DNA from: JADYZU01 sp964540965
GTDB lineage: Bacteria; Pseudomonadota; Alphaproteobacteria; Rhodobacterales; Rhodobacteraceae
DNA: 64,000 nucleotides
Reading direction: 5' to 3'
Assembly (NCBI GenBank): GCA_964540965.1
Contig: CAZIOT010000002.1
Span: 1 to 64,000, forward strand
Shown piece by piece: positions 40,988 to 49,531 of this stretch. Positions within the stretch are counted from its first letter, which is position 1. The number at the start of each line of letters is the position of its first letter. Under the pieces are notes generated by a model. The model saw nothing but the letters and a program-made list of their open reading frames with translations, did no database searches and was not told the origin of the DNA. Made by a program: the position numbers and the translations under genes.

Positions 40988-42160
40988 ATGCCAGAGGATG
41001 CGCTGCCATTGCAGGGGCTGGTCGTGGTCGAATTCTCGACCAGCGTGGCCGGGCCGTTTGCCGGCCAGGTCCTGGCCGATCTTGGCGCCGAGGTTTTCAA
41101 GGTCGAACGTCCCGATGGTGGCGATGACGCCCGCCACTGGGGGCCGCCGTTCGTCGATGGCGTTGCGCCCGTTTTCCAGACCCTGAACCGCAACAAGCAT
41201 TCGCTGGCGGTCAATCTCAAGGACGAAGGCGAACGCAAGGCGCTGGCCGCCTTCATCCGCGACCGCGCCGACATCGTGGTGCAGAACCTGCGGCCCGGCC
41301 TGATGGACACGTTCGGGCTGGATGCCGACAGCCTGCGCGCCCACAAGCCCGAACTGATCTATTGCAACATGACCGCCTTTGGCCCGGTGGGGCCGAAACG
41401 GATGCAACCGGGCTATGACCCGCTGATGCAGGCCTGCGCCGGGATCATGTCGACGACCGGGATCGAGGGGAATGAACCCGTCCGCGTCGGGCCGTCGCTG
41501 GTCGATCAGGGATCGGGGATGTGGGCGGTGATCGGCATCATGGCGGCGCTGATCGAACGCGGCCGCAGCGGGCAAGGGACAACCGTCGACACCTCGCTTT
41601 ATGAAACCGCCGTGGGCTGGCTGCCGGCGCAGATCGCGACCTTTCTTGCCTCGGGCAAGGTGCCGGGCCGGATCGGGACCGAGAATGCCGGCATCGCCCC
41701 CTACAAGGCATTCCAGGCGCGGGACGGCTGGCTGGTCATCGCTGCCGGCAACAACGGGCTGTTCGGCCGGCTGGCCGGGGTGCTGGACCGGCCCGACTGG
41801 GCGCAGGACGCGCGATTTGCCACCAATCCGGCCCGCGTCCAGAACCGCGCGGCGCTGAACGCGCTGATCCAGGAGGTTATTTCCACCGGCGACCGCGACG
41901 GCTGGCTTGCCGCTCTGGAAAAGGCGGGGGTGCCCGCGGCGCCGGTGCTGGCGCTGGACGAAACCCTTGCCGATCCGCAATTCGACGCGCTGGGCATCCT
42001 TCAATCCGTGCCGGATTCGGAAAGCCGGCTGGTGGGCCTGCCGCTGCATTTCGACGGTACGCGGCCGGCGCTGCGGTCGGGTCCGCCGGCGGTTGGCGAC
42101 CGCACCGATGTGCTTGCCCCCTATTTCTCGCAGGAGGCGCGCGATGAGCGGATTGCCTGA
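40988..42160 (+). CDS. Family III CoA-transferase (CaiB/BaiF)
   Basis: The 390-residue protein has the family III features: GLVVVEFSTSVAGPFAGQVLADLGAEVFKVE at the start (read in parts), LNRNKHSLAVNLKDE, the VQNLRPGLMDTFGL motif and TVDTSLYETAVGW with the interlocked C-terminal region. These enzymes move CoA between carboxylic acids through an aspartyl-CoA intermediate. The ATG at 40988 has a GGAG site. It overlaps the hydratase gene by 17 bases and likely activates the operon's substrate acid. Confidence 0.87.
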   Translation: MPEDALPLQGLVVVEFSTSVAGPFAGQVLADLGAEVFKVERPDGGDDARHWGPPFVDGVAPVFQTLNRNKHSLAVNLKDEGERKALAAFIRDRADIVVQNLRPGLMDTFGLDADSLRAHKPELIYCNMTAFGPVGPKRMQPGYDPLMQACAGIMSTTGIEGNEPVRVGPSLVDQGSGMWAVIGIMAALIERGRSGQGTTVDTSLYETAVGWLPAQIATFLASGKVPGRIGTENAGIAPYKAFQARDGWLVIAAGNNGLFGRLAGVLDRPDWAQDARFATNPARVQNRAALNALIQEVISTGDRDGWLAALEKAGVPAAPVLALDETLADPQFDALGILQSVPDSESRLVGLPLHFDGTRPALRSGPPAVGDRTDVLAPYFSQEARDERIA

Positions 42161-42941
42161 GATGCGGCGCCTGAAGGTCGACCGTCAGGATGGCGTGATG
42201 GTCGTCGCCTTCAACCGGCCCGAGGTGCGCAACGCGCTTGACACGCCGACGATCATGGACCTGCGCGACCTGTTCGTGCCGCTGAAACACACGCCGGGCG
42301 ATCTGCGCTGCATCGTGCTGACCGGGACCGGCGACAAGGCGTTTTCCGCCGGCGGCGATCTCAAGGAACGCGATGGGATGAGCGATGATGACTGGCGCCT
42401 GCAGCACGCCATCATCGAGGAATCGGCCTATGCCGTGCTGGATTGCGCCGTGCCGGTCATTGCTGCGGTCAACGGCGTGGCCTTTGGCGGTGGCTGCGAA
42501 CTGGCGCTGGCCTGCGATTTCATCCATGCCGCCGACACGGCGCGCTTTGCCCTGCCCGAGGTGACGCGCGGCATCATGCCCGGCGCCGGCGGCACGCAGA
42601 ACCTGCCCCGCGCGGTGGGCGAGCGGCGGGCCAAGGAAATCCTCCTGACCGGACAGCCGTTTACCGCGCAACAGGCGCTGGACTGGGGCATGGTCAATGC
42701 CGTCCATCCGGCGGCCGACCTGATGCCCAGGGTGATGGAGGTGGCGCAGGCGATTGCCGCCAATGCGCCGATTTCCGTCCGCCAGATCAAGATGGCCGCG
42801 CATCAGGGGATGCAGACCGACCTGACCAGCGCCCTGCGCATCGAGGTCGCGGCCTATGAACGCACCATCCCGACCGAGGACCGCCGCGAGGGCGTGCGCG
42901 CCTTCAACGAAAAGCGCGCGCCGCGGTTCACGGGGCGATAA
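42144..42941 (+). CDS. Enoyl-CoA hydratase/isomerase family protein
   Basis: A 265-residue crotonase-fold enzyme. The oxyanion hole segments (AFSAGGDLKER and NGVAFGGGCELALACD) and both catalytic glutamates are present (GGGCELA and FALPEVTRGIMPGAGG), so a true hydratase is likely. Similarity to methylglutaconyl-CoA hydratases would fit the downstream HMG-CoA-lyase-like gene, but that substrate is inferred from context. A GGAGG site precedes the start inside the CoA-transferase gene. Confidence 0.85.
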   Translation: MSGLPEMRRLKVDRQDGVMVVAFNRPEVRNALDTPTIMDLRDLFVPLKHTPGDLRCIVLTGTGDKAFSAGGDLKERDGMSDDDWRLQHAIIEESAYAVLDCAVPVIAAVNGVAFGGGCELALACDFIHAADTARFALPEVTRGIMPGAGGTQNLPRAVGERRAKEILLTGQPFTAQQALDWGMVNAVHPAADLMPRVMEVAQAIAANAPISVRQIKMAAHQGMQTDLTSALRIEVAAYERTIPTEDRREGVRAFNEKRAPRFTGR

Positions 42942-42956
42942 AGAAAGGACTTCGGC

Positions 42957-44138
42957 GTGACCGATCAGACCGAAACCCTTGTCCCGCTGGGCGAGGACCA
43001 TGTTGAAATCCGCGAAAGCGTTCGCGCGCTATGCGCGAGATACCCCGGCGACTACTGGCGCAATCTCGAGGCAGCCGGCGAATACCCCGACGCCTTCGTG
43101 ACCGAAATGGGCGAGGCCGGGTTCCTGTCGGCGCTGATCCCCGAGGAATACGGCGGATCCGGCCTGCCGCTGCGCGTCGGGTCGGTCATCCTCGAAGAAA
43201 TCCACGCCTCGGGCGCCGATGCCTATGCCTGCCACGCGCAGATGTACATGATGAAGATGCTGCTGCGGCACGGCAACGAGGCGCAGAAGAACAAGTATCT
43301 GCCAAAAATCGCCGCCAACGAAATCCGCTATCAGGCCTTCGGCGTGACCGAGCCGACCAGCGGCAGCGACACGCTGAAACTGCGCACCAGCGCGGTGCGC
43401 GACGGCGACCAATATGTGGTGAACGGGCAAAAGATCTGGACCTCGCGCGCGCGGCATTCCGACCTGATGACGCTTCTGGTGCGGACCACGCCGCTGGATC
43501 AGGTGCAGAAAAAGACCGATGGCCTGTCGGTGCTGCTGGTCGACATCAACGCATCCCTGGGCAAGGGGCTGACCATTCGGCCCATCGACACCATGGTCAA
43601 CCACCACACCAACGAGGTTTTCTATGAAAACCTGCGGGTGCCGGTGGAAAATCTGATCGGCGAGGAGGGCAAGGGCTTTCGCTATATCCTTGACGGCATG
43701 AATTCCGAGCGGATTCTGGTGGCGGCGGAATCGCTGGGCGATGCGCGCTATTTCATTGAAAAGGCGGTGAACTACTCGAAAGAGCGGATCGTCTTTGGCA
43801 AGCCCATCGGCCAAAATCAGGGCGTGCAGTTCCCCATCGCCCGGGCCTATGCCGAATGGAAGGCCGCCGACATGCTGGTTCGCGCCGCGACCCAGCTTTA
43901 CGAGGACGGCAAGAATTGCGGCGAGGAAGCGAACATCGCCAAGATGCTTGCCTCCGAAGCGGCGTGGAATGCGGCCGAGGCCTGCATGCAGACCTTCGGC
44001 GGCTTTGCCGCGGCGCGCGAATACGACATCGAACGCAAGTGGCGGTCGGCGCGGATCGCGCGGATCGCTCCGATCTCGACCAACCTGATCCTGGCCTATA
44101 TCGGCCAGCATGTCCTTGGGATGCCGAAGTCCTACTGA
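42957..44138 (+). CDS. Acyl-CoA dehydrogenase family protein (APIST subtype)
   Basis: The 393-residue flavoprotein has the FAD/substrate motifs AFGVTEPTSGSDT and KIWTSRARHSD and the C-terminal helical domain with QTFGGFAAAREYDIERKWRSAR. The usual catalytic glutamate motif (YEGT-type) is replaced by IAPISTNL, so the base must come from elsewhere or the reaction differs. The GTG start at 42957 has AAGGA upstream. It lies between the hydratase and the lyase gene, overlapping the latter by 1 base. Confidence 0.85.
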   Translation: MTDQTETLVPLGEDHVEIRESVRALCARYPGDYWRNLEAAGEYPDAFVTEMGEAGFLSALIPEEYGGSGLPLRVGSVILEEIHASGADAYACHAQMYMMKMLLRHGNEAQKNKYLPKIAANEIRYQAFGVTEPTSGSDTLKLRTSAVRDGDQYVVNGQKIWTSRARHSDLMTLLVRTTPLDQVQKKTDGLSVLLVDINASLGKGLTIRPIDTMVNHHTNEVFYENLRVPVENLIGEEGKGFRYILDGMNSERILVAAESLGDARYFIEKAVNYSKERIVFGKPIGQNQGVQFPIARAYAEWKAADMLVRAATQLYEDGKNCGEEANIAKMLASEAAWNAAEACMQTFGGFAAAREYDIERKWRSARIARIAPISTNLILAYIGQHVLGMPKSY

Positions 44139-45067
44139 TGATCCCCGCCGCCATCACCCTCAGCGAGGTCGGCCCGCGCGACGGGTTGCAGATGGAGCCG
44201 CGGATCCTGTCCGTGGACGAAAAGCTGCGCCTGATCGCGGCGCTGGCCGATGCCGGCCTGACCCGGATCGAGGCGACGGGCTTCGTCAGCCCCAAGGTGA
44301 TCCCGCAATTCGCCGATGCGGTCGAGGTGGCGGCCGCGCTGCCCCGGCGCGACGGCTTGCGCTATGCGGCCTTCATCCCCAACGCCAAGGGGGCGGAACG
44401 CGCCGTTGCGGCGGGCATCGACGACCTGAAATGCGGCGTCGCGACTTCGGACACCTTCAACCGCCTGAACGTGCGGATGACGACCGCCGAGGGGATGGCG
44501 GCGCTGGACCAGATCGCCGGCATCGCGCGCGGCACGCCGTCGCGCATCGTCGGCGTCGTCGCCACCGCCTTTGGCTGCCCCTACGAAGGCGCGATCCCCT
44601 TTGACCGGGTGGCGCGGCAGTTCGACCATCTGACCGGGCTGGGCGCCGATCTGATCTATCTTGCCGACACCACCGGCATGGCCGATCCCGGCATCGTCCG
44701 GCATCATGTCACCGGGCTGGCCGGACGCGGCGCGCGCGTTGGCCTGCACCTGCACAACACCCGCGGGTTGGGTATCGCCAACGCGCTGGCCGGGCTCGAG
44801 GCCGGGGTGGCGGATTTCGAAAGCTCGATCGGCGGCATGGGCGGCTGTCCCTTTGCCCCGCGCGCGGTCGGCAACATCTGCACCGAGGATTTCGTGCATA
44901 TGGCCCAGCGCATGGGCATCGCCACCGGGCTGGATCTTGGCCGGCTCATTGCAGCGGCGGAACTGGCACAGGATCTGGTGGGGCGGGCGCTGCCCGGCAT
45001 GGTGATGAAGGCCGGGCCGGCCGATACGCGGTTCGACCCCGAGGCGCCGCGCCGCAAGCTGGACTGA
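44138..45067 (+). CDS. Hydroxymethylglutaryl-CoA lyase-like enzyme
   Basis: This 309-residue DRE-TIM metallolyase has EVGPRDGLQ at the start (metal and catalytic aspartate), HLHNTRGLGIANALAG (two histidines) and the loop GMGGCPFAPRAVGNICTEDFV with the catalytic cysteine. HMG-CoA lyase splits 3-hydroxy-3-methylglutaryl-CoA to acetoacetate and acetyl-CoA; relatives split similar 3-hydroxy-3-alkylacyl-CoAs. No biotin carboxylase genes are present, so this is not a leucine-degradation operon. It is the last gene before the IclR regulator. Confidence 0.85.
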   Translation: MIPAAITLSEVGPRDGLQMEPRILSVDEKLRLIAALADAGLTRIEATGFVSPKVIPQFADAVEVAAALPRRDGLRYAAFIPNAKGAERAVAAGIDDLKCGVATSDTFNRLNVRMTTAEGMAALDQIAGIARGTPSRIVGVVATAFGCPYEGAIPFDRVARQFDHLTGLGADLIYLADTTGMADPGIVRHHVTGLAGRGARVGLHLHNTRGLGIANALAGLEAGVADFESSIGGMGGCPFAPRAVGNICTEDFVHMAQRMGIATGLDLGRLIAAAELAQDLVGRALPGMVMKAGPADTRFDPEAPRRKLD

Positions 45068-45223
45068 GGCGGCGCTGGCAGGTCGCGGGTTTCACTCACG
45101 CGACATGACGTGACGTGGCCGGAATCCGTGACCCCCACGGCCCCACGGGGTTTGCGCCTTTCCAATCCCTCGCCTAAGGTCGGCAAAATCCGAACCGGCG
45201 CCGCCCTTTCCGGGTTGGCGGAA

Positions 45224-45991
45224 ATGCAGGGGCCGCTCTTGTCCAAGATCGTGAAGCGCACGCTCGATTTCTTCGAGGTCTTTGCCGAATACGGCCGCCC
45301 GCTGTCGCTGACCGAGATCGCCAAGATCCTGAAACTGCCGGTGTCGTCCTGCCATGACGTGCTGCAATCGCTGCAGGAACGCGGCTATGTCTATGAAATC
45401 GCCCCGCGCAGCGGATACTACCCCTCGCTCAAGCTGCAGGATCTGGCCAACCGCATCGTTGCCAGCGACCCGGTGATCGCCCGGGCCGAAATCGCCCTGC
45501 GCGAGATTCGCGACGAACTGGACGAATCCGTGCTGCTGGCCCGCGTCGACGGGCTGGGCGCGACCTATCTTCTGGTGATGGAGCCGTCCTATCCTCTGCG
45601 CTTTCTGCGCCGGGTGGGCGACCGGCTGGGCAATCTTTATGCCACCTCGGTCGGCAAGGCGCTGCTGGGCAGCCTTGACGAACGCAACCGGCGCAAGGCG
45701 GTGGCGGATCTGGAGCTGATCAAGCTGACCGACCACACCAACACCTCGAAAGAGGCGCTGCTGGCCGAGCTTGAGGAAAGCCGCGCCCGCGGCTGGTACC
45801 TGAACAAGGAAGAAAGCGAGCCGACGGTGATGACCGTCTCTGCCACCTTCCGCTGGAACCGTTCGGTGTTCGTCGTCACCGTCGCCGGGCCGGTGTTCCG
45901 CATGGACAAGCAGCTTGGTGAGGCGGTGGCGGCTGTGCTGCGCGTCTGCCGCGATCTGGAAAATCCCGGCGCCGGACAAAAGCCCGGCTGA
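45224..45991 (+). CDS. IclR-family transcriptional regulator 1
   Basis: About 255 residues: an N-terminal winged helix (SLTEIAKILKLPVSSCHDVLQSLQERGYV) and a C-terminal IclR effector domain (RVGDRLGNLYATSVGKALLG, SEPTVMTVSATFRW). The start is uncertain: ATG at 45224 and TTG at 45239 are both possible, and a longer frame begins at 45110 without family similarity. It lies between the CoA-transferase operon and an MFS gene, with matching dyad motifs in three nearby leaders. Confidence 0.8.
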   Translation: MQGPLLSKIVKRTLDFFEVFAEYGRPLSLTEIAKILKLPVSSCHDVLQSLQERGYVYEIAPRSGYYPSLKLQDLANRIVASDPVIARAEIALREIRDELDESVLLARVDGLGATYLLVMEPSYPLRFLRRVGDRLGNLYATSVGKALLGSLDERNRRKAVADLELIKLTDHTNTSKEALLAELEESRARGWYLNKEESEPTVMTVSATFRWNRSVFVVTVAGPVFRMDKQLGEAVAAVLRVCRDLENPGAGQKPG

Positions 45992-46032
45992 CACAGATCC
46001 TGCTTGCGCGGTTTATCGCATAGGCGTATTCA

Positions 46033-46050
46033 AATTCGTGTTGGCGAAAT
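46033..46050. promoter_or_regulatory. Possible IclR half-operator before the MFS gene
   Basis: AATTCGTGTTGGCGAAAT shares 14 of 18 bases with AATTCGTGATAGCGGAAA at 47331. It lies in the 130-base gap between the IclR stop and the MFS start. The right half of the dyad is weak, so this is tentative. Confidence 0.35.
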
Positions 46051-46121
46051 ATGCCGCAGCCTGCGGCGCAGTCCGCATGAGTTGCCCCGATGCCTGACCG
46101 TCCTGTCCCGGCGATGCCGCT

Positions 46122-47321
46122 GTGACCGCCTTGCCTGACCCCGCCCGGCGGGTGCCGCCGGTGCCGCTGCTTGTCGCCTTCAGCGTGCTGGGGCCGGTGA
46201 CGATCCACATGGTGCTGCCGGCGCTGCCGTTCCTTCAGCACGAATTCGGCACCGATTACGCGACAGTGCAACTTCTGGTGTCGGCCTTCGTGCTGGCCTT
46301 TGGCGGCGGGCAGGTGCTGGTCGGGCCGCTGGCCGATCTTTACGGGCGGCGGCTGATCCTGTGCGGAGGGATGGCGCTATTCACGCTGGCCAGTGTGCTG
46401 TGTGCGCTGGCGCCGAATGTGCAGGTGCTGATCGGCCTGCGCGCAGTGCAGGGGCTGGCCGCCTGCACCGGCACCGTGCTGTCGCGGGCGATCATCCGTG
46501 AATATTGGGATGTTCCCGTCTCGACCCGGATCCTCGGCTATCTGGCGATGGGGATTTCCATCGGGCCGATCATCGCCCCCACCGCCGGCGGGCTGCTGTT
46601 TCAGGTCGCGGGCTGGCAGATGCCGTTCTGGACGCTGGCGGCGCTGGGGCTGGCGAATACCGCGCTGGCGCTTACCCTTGTTCCCCGGCAGACGACCCGC
46701 AGCGGCGGCGACGGGCTGCGGCGGCTGGGCCGCGACATCCGCCGGTTGCTGCGCGAACGCATGTTCATCGCAGCCTGGCTGACGGTCAGCTTCAACGCCG
46801 GCTGCGTGTTCACCTTCATCGCCAATGCCTCGCTGATCTCAAACATGGCGCTGGACCTGTCGCCCACCAGCTTTGGCGCGTGGTTCGGGCTGGGGGCCGT
46901 GGGCTATATCACCGGCAATTTCGTCGCCGGGCGCATCAGCCGTTATGGCGAGACGCCGGTTCTGGCCCTCGGCGCCCTGATTGTGGCGGTCGGCGCGCTG
47001 GCGATGGCCGCGGTTCTGGGTCTGGGACTGTTCCATCCGCTGCCGATCTTCGGCCTGTTCAGCTTCATCATGGCGGCAAGCGGCCTTGTCATGCCCAACG
47101 CCTTTGCCGCGTCGATGGCGGCGGTGCCCGAGGCGGCAGGCTCGGCCTCGGGCTTTGTCGGCTTTGCGCAATATGTCGTGGGCGCGATCTTTGCCGCCCT
47201 TGCCAGCTACCTGGTCGAATCACACCACGCGCCGGTCTTTCTGGGTGCCGTCATGGTGGCCTCCTCCCTGTGCGGCCTGGCAGTGGCGCTGTGGATGCTG
47301 CGCAGCGAGAACGTCTCGTGA
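46122..47321 (+). CDS. MFS transporter, Bcr/CflA drug-efflux type
   Basis: The 399-residue protein has twelve predicted membrane segments, motif A (GPLADLYGRRLI) between helices 2 and 3, and the RAVQGLAACTGTVLSRAIIR segment typical of Bcr/CflA proton antiporters. The family exports drugs or metabolites. The GTG start at 46122 lacks a strong site; upstream is the IclR gene, downstream a dyad. It may export the pathway substrate or a toxic intermediate (inference). Confidence 0.85.
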   Translation: MTALPDPARRVPPVPLLVAFSVLGPVTIHMVLPALPFLQHEFGTDYATVQLLVSAFVLAFGGGQVLVGPLADLYGRRLILCGGMALFTLASVLCALAPNVQVLIGLRAVQGLAACTGTVLSRAIIREYWDVPVSTRILGYLAMGISIGPIIAPTAGGLLFQVAGWQMPFWTLAALGLANTALALTLVPRQTTRSGGDGLRRLGRDIRRLLRERMFIAAWLTVSFNAGCVFTFIANASLISNMALDLSPTSFGAWFGLGAVGYITGNFVAGRISRYGETPVLALGALIVAVGALAMAAVLGLGLFHPLPIFGLFSFIMAASGLVMPNAFAASMAAVPEAAGSASGFVGFAQYVVGAIFAALASYLVESHHAPVFLGAVMVASSLCGLAVALWMLRSENVS

Positions 47322-47330
47322 AAGCATGAA

Positions 47331-47368
47331 AATTCGTGATAGCGGAAAAACCTTCGCTGTTTCGAATT
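47331..47368. promoter_or_regulatory. Long symmetric operator upstream of the 14-kb catabolic run
   Basis: A 38-base nested dyad reads AATTCG, 4 bases, AGCG, 10 bases, CGCT, 4 bases, CGAATT, all symmetric. The inner 18 bases (47341-47358) share 13 positions with the motif at 40816. Its place 54 bases before the VOC start fits an operator for the IclR regulator at 45224. Confidence 0.6.
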
Positions 47369-47422
47369 GAAAGGCCCGCCGCGATGGTGTTAGCTGCCGT
47401 CAGGGAATGGGAGGCACCACCG

Positions 47423-47947
47423 ATGGCCGGCTTTGGCGACCAGACCGATACAGTGTTGCGCGCCATGCCGGGCAGGGCGCCGGACCAGATCGGCTATGTC
47501 GTCCGCGACCTGGAACAGGGCGTGCGGCAGGTGGGCGCTATCTTTGGCGTGAAGCGTTGGGTCGGCTGGCGCTATACCGCCGACTACCTTCCGCAGCGCC
47601 GGTTCCGCGGTGCGGCGGGCAATTTCGAATCGCAGGGCGTGGTGGCCGAATTCGGCCCCAGCCTTGAGGTCATCGCGCCGATTTCGGGGCAGAGCGTGTT
47701 CACCGAATTCCTTGACCGCTGCGGACCCGGCCTGCACCACGTCGGCTATTTCGTGAAGTCGGTTGACGAGGAACGGGCGCGGCTTGAGGCTTTGGGGCTG
47801 AACGAGGTCCAGTTCGGCGGCGGCCATGGCGAGGATGGCGACGGCAAGATCAGCTTCTTTGAAGTGCTGGCCGGCATCCCGACCTATATCGAGCTGATCG
47901 AGCCGCCCAAGCGCCGCCGGCCCCAGCATTTCGAGATCCTGCTGTGA
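47423..47947 (+). CDS. VOC-superfamily (glyoxalase-like) protein 1
   Basis: A 174-residue protein with two beta-alpha-beta-beta-beta modules: DQIGYVVRDLEQGVRQVGAIFG near residue 20 and GLHHVGYFVKSVDEERARLEALG near residue 110, with histidine and glutamate ligands likely in LHHVGYF and TYIELIEPP. The fold serves lyases, epimerases and dioxygenases; methylmalonyl-CoA epimerase-like reactions are possible. The ATG at 47423 has GGGAGG upstream. First gene of the run; overlaps the next gene by 4 bases. Confidence 0.75.
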   Translation: MAGFGDQTDTVLRAMPGRAPDQIGYVVRDLEQGVRQVGAIFGVKRWVGWRYTADYLPQRRFRGAAGNFESQGVVAEFGPSLEVIAPISGQSVFTEFLDRCGPGLHHVGYFVKSVDEERARLEALGLNEVQFGGGHGEDGDGKISFFEVLAGIPTYIELIEPPKRRRPQHFEILL

Positions 47948-48708
47948 CCGCCGCGCCGCGCAGCTGGCCCGCGATGGATGCCGAGCGGACCCGGATCCGC
48001 GACGAGTTCATGCGCCGCCGCGGCTATTGGGCCGACGACTGGCAGCTCATCCTGGAAATGGCGCCCGATGTCATGGCCGCCTATACCGACTTTTCCGCGC
48101 ATTCCGCCGATCACGGCACGCTTGACCCCAAGACGCGCGAATTCATCTTCATCGCCAACACCGCGGTCGTCACCCATATCCATCCCATCGGGATCGAGAC
48201 GCATGGCCGCAACGCCATGGCCGCCGGCGCGACGAAAGAGGAACTGGTGACGCTGCTGGCGCTGCTCGCCCATATGGGCATCCGCGGTTACCAGCTTGCC
48301 GTCGACGTGATCGAGGAACTGGCCCCCGGCGCGCAGGACAACTGCCCGCCCGAGCGTTTCGCCGCGATCAAGGCCGAATACGAACGGGTGTTCGGCGCCT
48401 GGGACGAAACCGCCGCCGGCGCGATCAACGCCGACCCCGGCTATTTCGACGTGTTCCTGAAATGGGCCGCCGCGCCGCGCACCAATGGCGTGTTGCCGGC
48501 GAAAACCGTGGCGCTGATCGCCATCGCCGCCAATGCCTCGATCACGCTGCGCGACCGCGACACGCTGCGCCGCGAAATCCGCGTGGCGCTTGCCCTGGGC
48601 GCCACCCCCGCCGAAATCCGCGAGGTCTGCAGCATTTCCGCCGGCGTCAGCATCCATTCGCTGACCGTGGGCGCGCCGATCGTCGCCGCCCTGAAGGTGC
48701 CGTCATGA
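47944..48708 (+). CDS. Carboxymuconolactone decarboxylase-like (AhpD fold) protein without cysteines
   Basis: The 254-residue protein contains two CMD modules (about residues 55-125 and 170-245), each with the helix pattern LDPKTREFIFIANTA...AGATKEELVTLL. The CxxC thiol motif of AhpD peroxidases is absent from both; the first has THIHPIGIETH at the matching place. That leans toward a lactone- or decarboxylase-type role, or a structural one. GTG start overlapping the VOC gene by 4 bases; overlaps the ABC ATPase by 4. Confidence 0.75.
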   Translation: MTAAPRSWPAMDAERTRIRDEFMRRRGYWADDWQLILEMAPDVMAAYTDFSAHSADHGTLDPKTREFIFIANTAVVTHIHPIGIETHGRNAMAAGATKEELVTLLALLAHMGIRGYQLAVDVIEELAPGAQDNCPPERFAAIKAEYERVFGAWDETAAGAINADPGYFDVFLKWAAAPRTNGVLPAKTVALIAIAANASITLRDRDTLRREIRVALALGATPAEIREVCSISAGVSIHSLTVGAPIVAALKVPS

Positions 48709-49472
48709 GTGCCGATGTCGCTGTCCGCGCCGTTGCGGTGGAAAAGTCGTTCGGCGGGCTCAAGGTGCTGCACGGCATCGACCTGGCGGTCGAGGCCGGC
48801 ACCTGCACCTGCATCATCGGCCCGTCCGGGTCGGGCAAGTCGACGATGCTGCGCTGCATCAACCATATGGAGACGATCGACCGCGGCGGCATCTGGGTCA
48901 ACGGCCACATGGTCGGCTACCGCGACATGGGCGACCACCTTCAGGAACTGAGCGAACGCGAGATTTCCGCCAACCGCCGCGATGTCGGCATGGTGTTCCA
49001 GTCGTTCAACCTGTTCCCGCACAAGACCGTGATGGGCAACATCACCATCGCGCCGGTCAAGGTCGCGGGGATGAGCCGGGCCGACGCCACCGCCCGCGCG
49101 CGCGAAATCCTGGGACGTGTCGGGCTGGCGGACAAGGCCGATGCCTATCCGGCGCAGCTTTCCGGCGGCCAGCAGCAACGCGTCGCCATCGCCCGCGCGC
49201 TGGCGATGCGACCCAAGGTGATGCTGTTCGACGAACCGACCAGCGCGCTTGACCCCGAACTGGTCGGCGAAGTGCTGGACGTGATGAAGGATCTGGCCCG
49301 CAGCGGCATGACCATGGTTGTGGTCACCCACGAACTGGGTTTCGCGCGCGAGGTCGCCGACCATCTGGTGTTCATGGACAAGGGCCAGATCGTCGAAGAG
49401 GGCAACCCGTCCGACGTTCTGGACCGGCCACAGCACGAACGCACCCGCGCGTTCCTGTCGAAAGTGCTTTGA
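48705..49472 (+). CDS. Polar amino acid-type ABC transporter ATP-binding protein
   Basis: The 255-residue ATPase has Walker A GPSGSGKST near residue 38, Q-loop VFQSFNLFPH, signature LSGGQQQRVAIARAL, Walker B VMLFDEPTSALD and the switch histidine VTHELGFA, all canonical for the GlnQ/HisP group. It energises the single permease encoded two genes downstream. It overlaps the CMD gene by 4 bases, tying transport to the enzymes. Confidence 0.9.
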   Translation: MSADVAVRAVAVEKSFGGLKVLHGIDLAVEAGTCTCIIGPSGSGKSTMLRCINHMETIDRGGIWVNGHMVGYRDMGDHLQELSEREISANRRDVGMVFQSFNLFPHKTVMGNITIAPVKVAGMSRADATARAREILGRVGLADKADAYPAQLSGGQQQRVAIARALAMRPKVMLFDEPTSALDPELVGEVLDVMKDLARSGMTMVVVTHELGFAREVADHLVFMDKGQIVEEGNPSDVLDRPQHERTRAFLSKVL

Positions 49473-49487
49473 CCATCGCAGCCAATC

Positions 49488-49511
49488 GCCGCCCAAGGAG
49501 GAAGGGGCGGC
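49488..49511 (+). promoter_or_regulatory. Hairpin in leader of the binding-protein gene
   Basis: GCCGCCC (49488-49494) pairs with GGGCGGC (49505-49511) around a 10-base purine loop, 20 bases before the start of the substrate-binding protein. It may tune translation or mRNA stability of the abundantly needed binding protein. Confidence 0.35.
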
Positions 49512-49531
49512 ACCAACAGGAGGAATATCCA

